Origin: Diabrotica undecimpunctata
Lineage: Eukaryota; Arthropoda; Insecta; Coleoptera; Chrysomelidae
DNA: 64,000 nt
Direction of reading: 5' to 3'
NCBI RefSeq assembly: GCF_040954645.1
Contig: NC_092805.1
Location: forward strand, 73,393,186 to 73,457,185
Part shown: in pieces, positions 63,165 to 64,000 of the stretch
How the letters are laid out: every line of letters starts with the position of its first letter
Numbering within the stretch: position 1 is the stretch's first letter
The notes under the pieces: model-generated
The model's input: the letters and a program-made list of their open reading frames with translations, nothing else
The model's database searches: none
Told to the model about the DNA's origin: nothing
Made by a program: the position numbers and the translations under genes

Positions 63165-63391
63165 GTCGACCATCGTTGTCACTTCTAACGTAATTATCGA
63201 ATTGTAATATAAATTATCTTTTAAATTATGATAAAAAAATATGTAACATAATCTATAATTGTAACATATTTTTAAACAAACAACACAATTGCAAACAAGT
63301 GCACGGTTGCCCAAATAAATTAAAAAAAAAAATCGTAAAATTCGAAAAAAAAAAAGATTCCCACTCTCACACAAAAAAAATGTATTACACA

Positions 63392-63560
63392 CACTGGCGG
63401 CTACAGAATTTTTTTTGGGGAGGTCATGGATCTTGACGGTGATTACTTTTCTCTGATGCAAGGTCACTTGTAGTCTTACCACCAATAGGATAAGTGGGCT
63501 TCCAAATATTTTTAAGGGGGGGGTCATGACCCCGTGACACCTCCCTCTCTGAATACACAT
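63392..63560. repeat. second, truncated hAT-like MITE
   Basis: CACTGGCGGCTACAG at 63392 followed by GGGGAGGTCATGG, and AGGGGGGGGTCATGACCCCG at about 63515, resemble the two ends of a common hAT MITE. The right terminal CCGCCAGTG is missing. Confidence 0.45.
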
Positions 63561-63627
63561 AGCTTTATGTAATTTGCTGGCTTGGCCTACCCAAAATTTT
63601 ACCACACCAGCCGCCACTGGTTTGCAC

Positions 63628-64000
63628 ATGTTGATATTGCTCCGGTAAAGTTATATTTATGCACATTAGGAGAATTGTTTCTTTTGCTCGTTCGGTGTTA
63701 ATTATATCTGGTGAATATGGCTTATTCGGTGCAGATGCAGTGTCGGTAGACTGACACAATTCAAACAACCTCAACGTTCTACTGGACTTTGGTGAATTTC
63801 GTGATCTGAAATAATAATGAGTAAAAGTATGTAATCATTCAAAAATAACTGACTTTACAATAGATACTAATGACTGCTTACCTGTATGGGAAACTGCTTA
63901 CCTGTATGTACAGGGTGAGTTTTTAGTGTGACATTGGTTGGTAATTTAGTACGTTTTCATAATATACAGTGTATTTATTTCATAGCGATTTCGAAATAAA
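63628..64000. other. non-coding end of the window
   Basis: No gene recognised. A 20-bp direct duplication (TTACCTGTATG, GGAAACTGC) occurs at about 63880-63910. Confidence 0.4.

Larger units (their letters stand above)
62816..63619. mobile_element. non-autonomous hAT element (804 bp)
   Basis: Begins CAGTGGCGGCT and ends with its inverse AGCCGCCACTG, followed on both sides by the 8-bp duplication GTTTGCAC (62808-62815, 63620-63627). Both are diagnostic for hAT transposons. No transposase is encoded; the minus-strand frame at 63012-63629 has no motif and is not called. Confidence 0.9.

Noticed and set aside
63012..63629. 205-codon minus-strand frame inside the hAT element
   Set aside because: No transposase or other domain motif; it spans inverted repeats and homopolymer runs.
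1..64000. CRISPR array, bacterial operons or prophage
   Set aside because: Repeats here are microsatellites and transposon-derived; splice sites and insect transposons show a eukaryotic genome.

Overview
This is a 64 kb piece of an AT-rich, intron-containing animal genome, almost certainly an insect. It is dominated by old, nested transposable elements (insect-type Gypsy, BEL/Pao, Jockey, RTE, I, piggyBac, pogo, Tc1 and hAT families), typical of a large, repeat-dense genome such as that of a leaf beetle. The species is an inference. The only clear host gene is the 3' end of the clamp-loader subunit RFC2 (two terminal exons, 46162-46749, + strand). No tRNA, rRNA or CRISPR locus was found.

Layout. 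1-3210: sparse sequence with a CAATTG-rich hairpin, a (TA)n array and an LTR-like repeat. 3212-11351: a piggyBac transposon (- strand) broken by a complete Gypsy element (4137-9911, 4-bp target duplication) and a short LINE insertion (10237-10557). The Gypsy element carries, after its integrase, an ADP-ribose macrodomain of the TARG1/OARD1 type. 11352-12252: Jockey 3' fragment. 12544-17962: a second Gypsy element (- strand) inserted in a (TA)n array; it has lost reverse transcriptase and RNase H but keeps an open protease-integrase frame. 18159-28246: BEL gag, a Jockey 5' half, a BEL/Pao element inserted in it, a probable solo LTR, a hammerhead ribozyme-like sequence, and an inverted block holding the Jockey 3' half and the other BEL LTR. 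28247-32797: three LINEs nested like dolls (LINE-B, LINE-C, RTE), each boundary marked by a target duplication. 33420-34694: a LINE tail joined to a P-element/THAP9-like transposase fragment. 35240-40790: a nearly intact I-clade LINE.

41100-45600: a hammerhead-like motif and a BEL gag/protease remnant interrupted by a long-TIR Tc1-like element. 46162-46749: RFC2 exons. 47250-53706: a piggyBac C-terminus, two Gypsy fragments with a LINE (itself holding a 101-bp LINE insert), an IS630/Tc1-type transposase fragment and a 150-bp tandem repeat with hairpins. 54100-54345: a small GC-rich island with a possible first exon. 56417-61026: a DNA transposon with a DUF7869-like transposase, then a pogo/jerky-type transposon, both inside a degenerate tandem repeat. 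62335-62612: solo LTR of the macrodomain Gypsy family. 62816-63619: a non-autonomous hAT element.

There is no operon-like cooperation here; the genes are mostly selfish elements and their relations are those of insertion order. Most likely to be new are the macrodomain carried in frame with a Gypsy pol, the well-formed hammerhead core at 26643-26687, and the local inversion that can be read from split elements and their target duplications.
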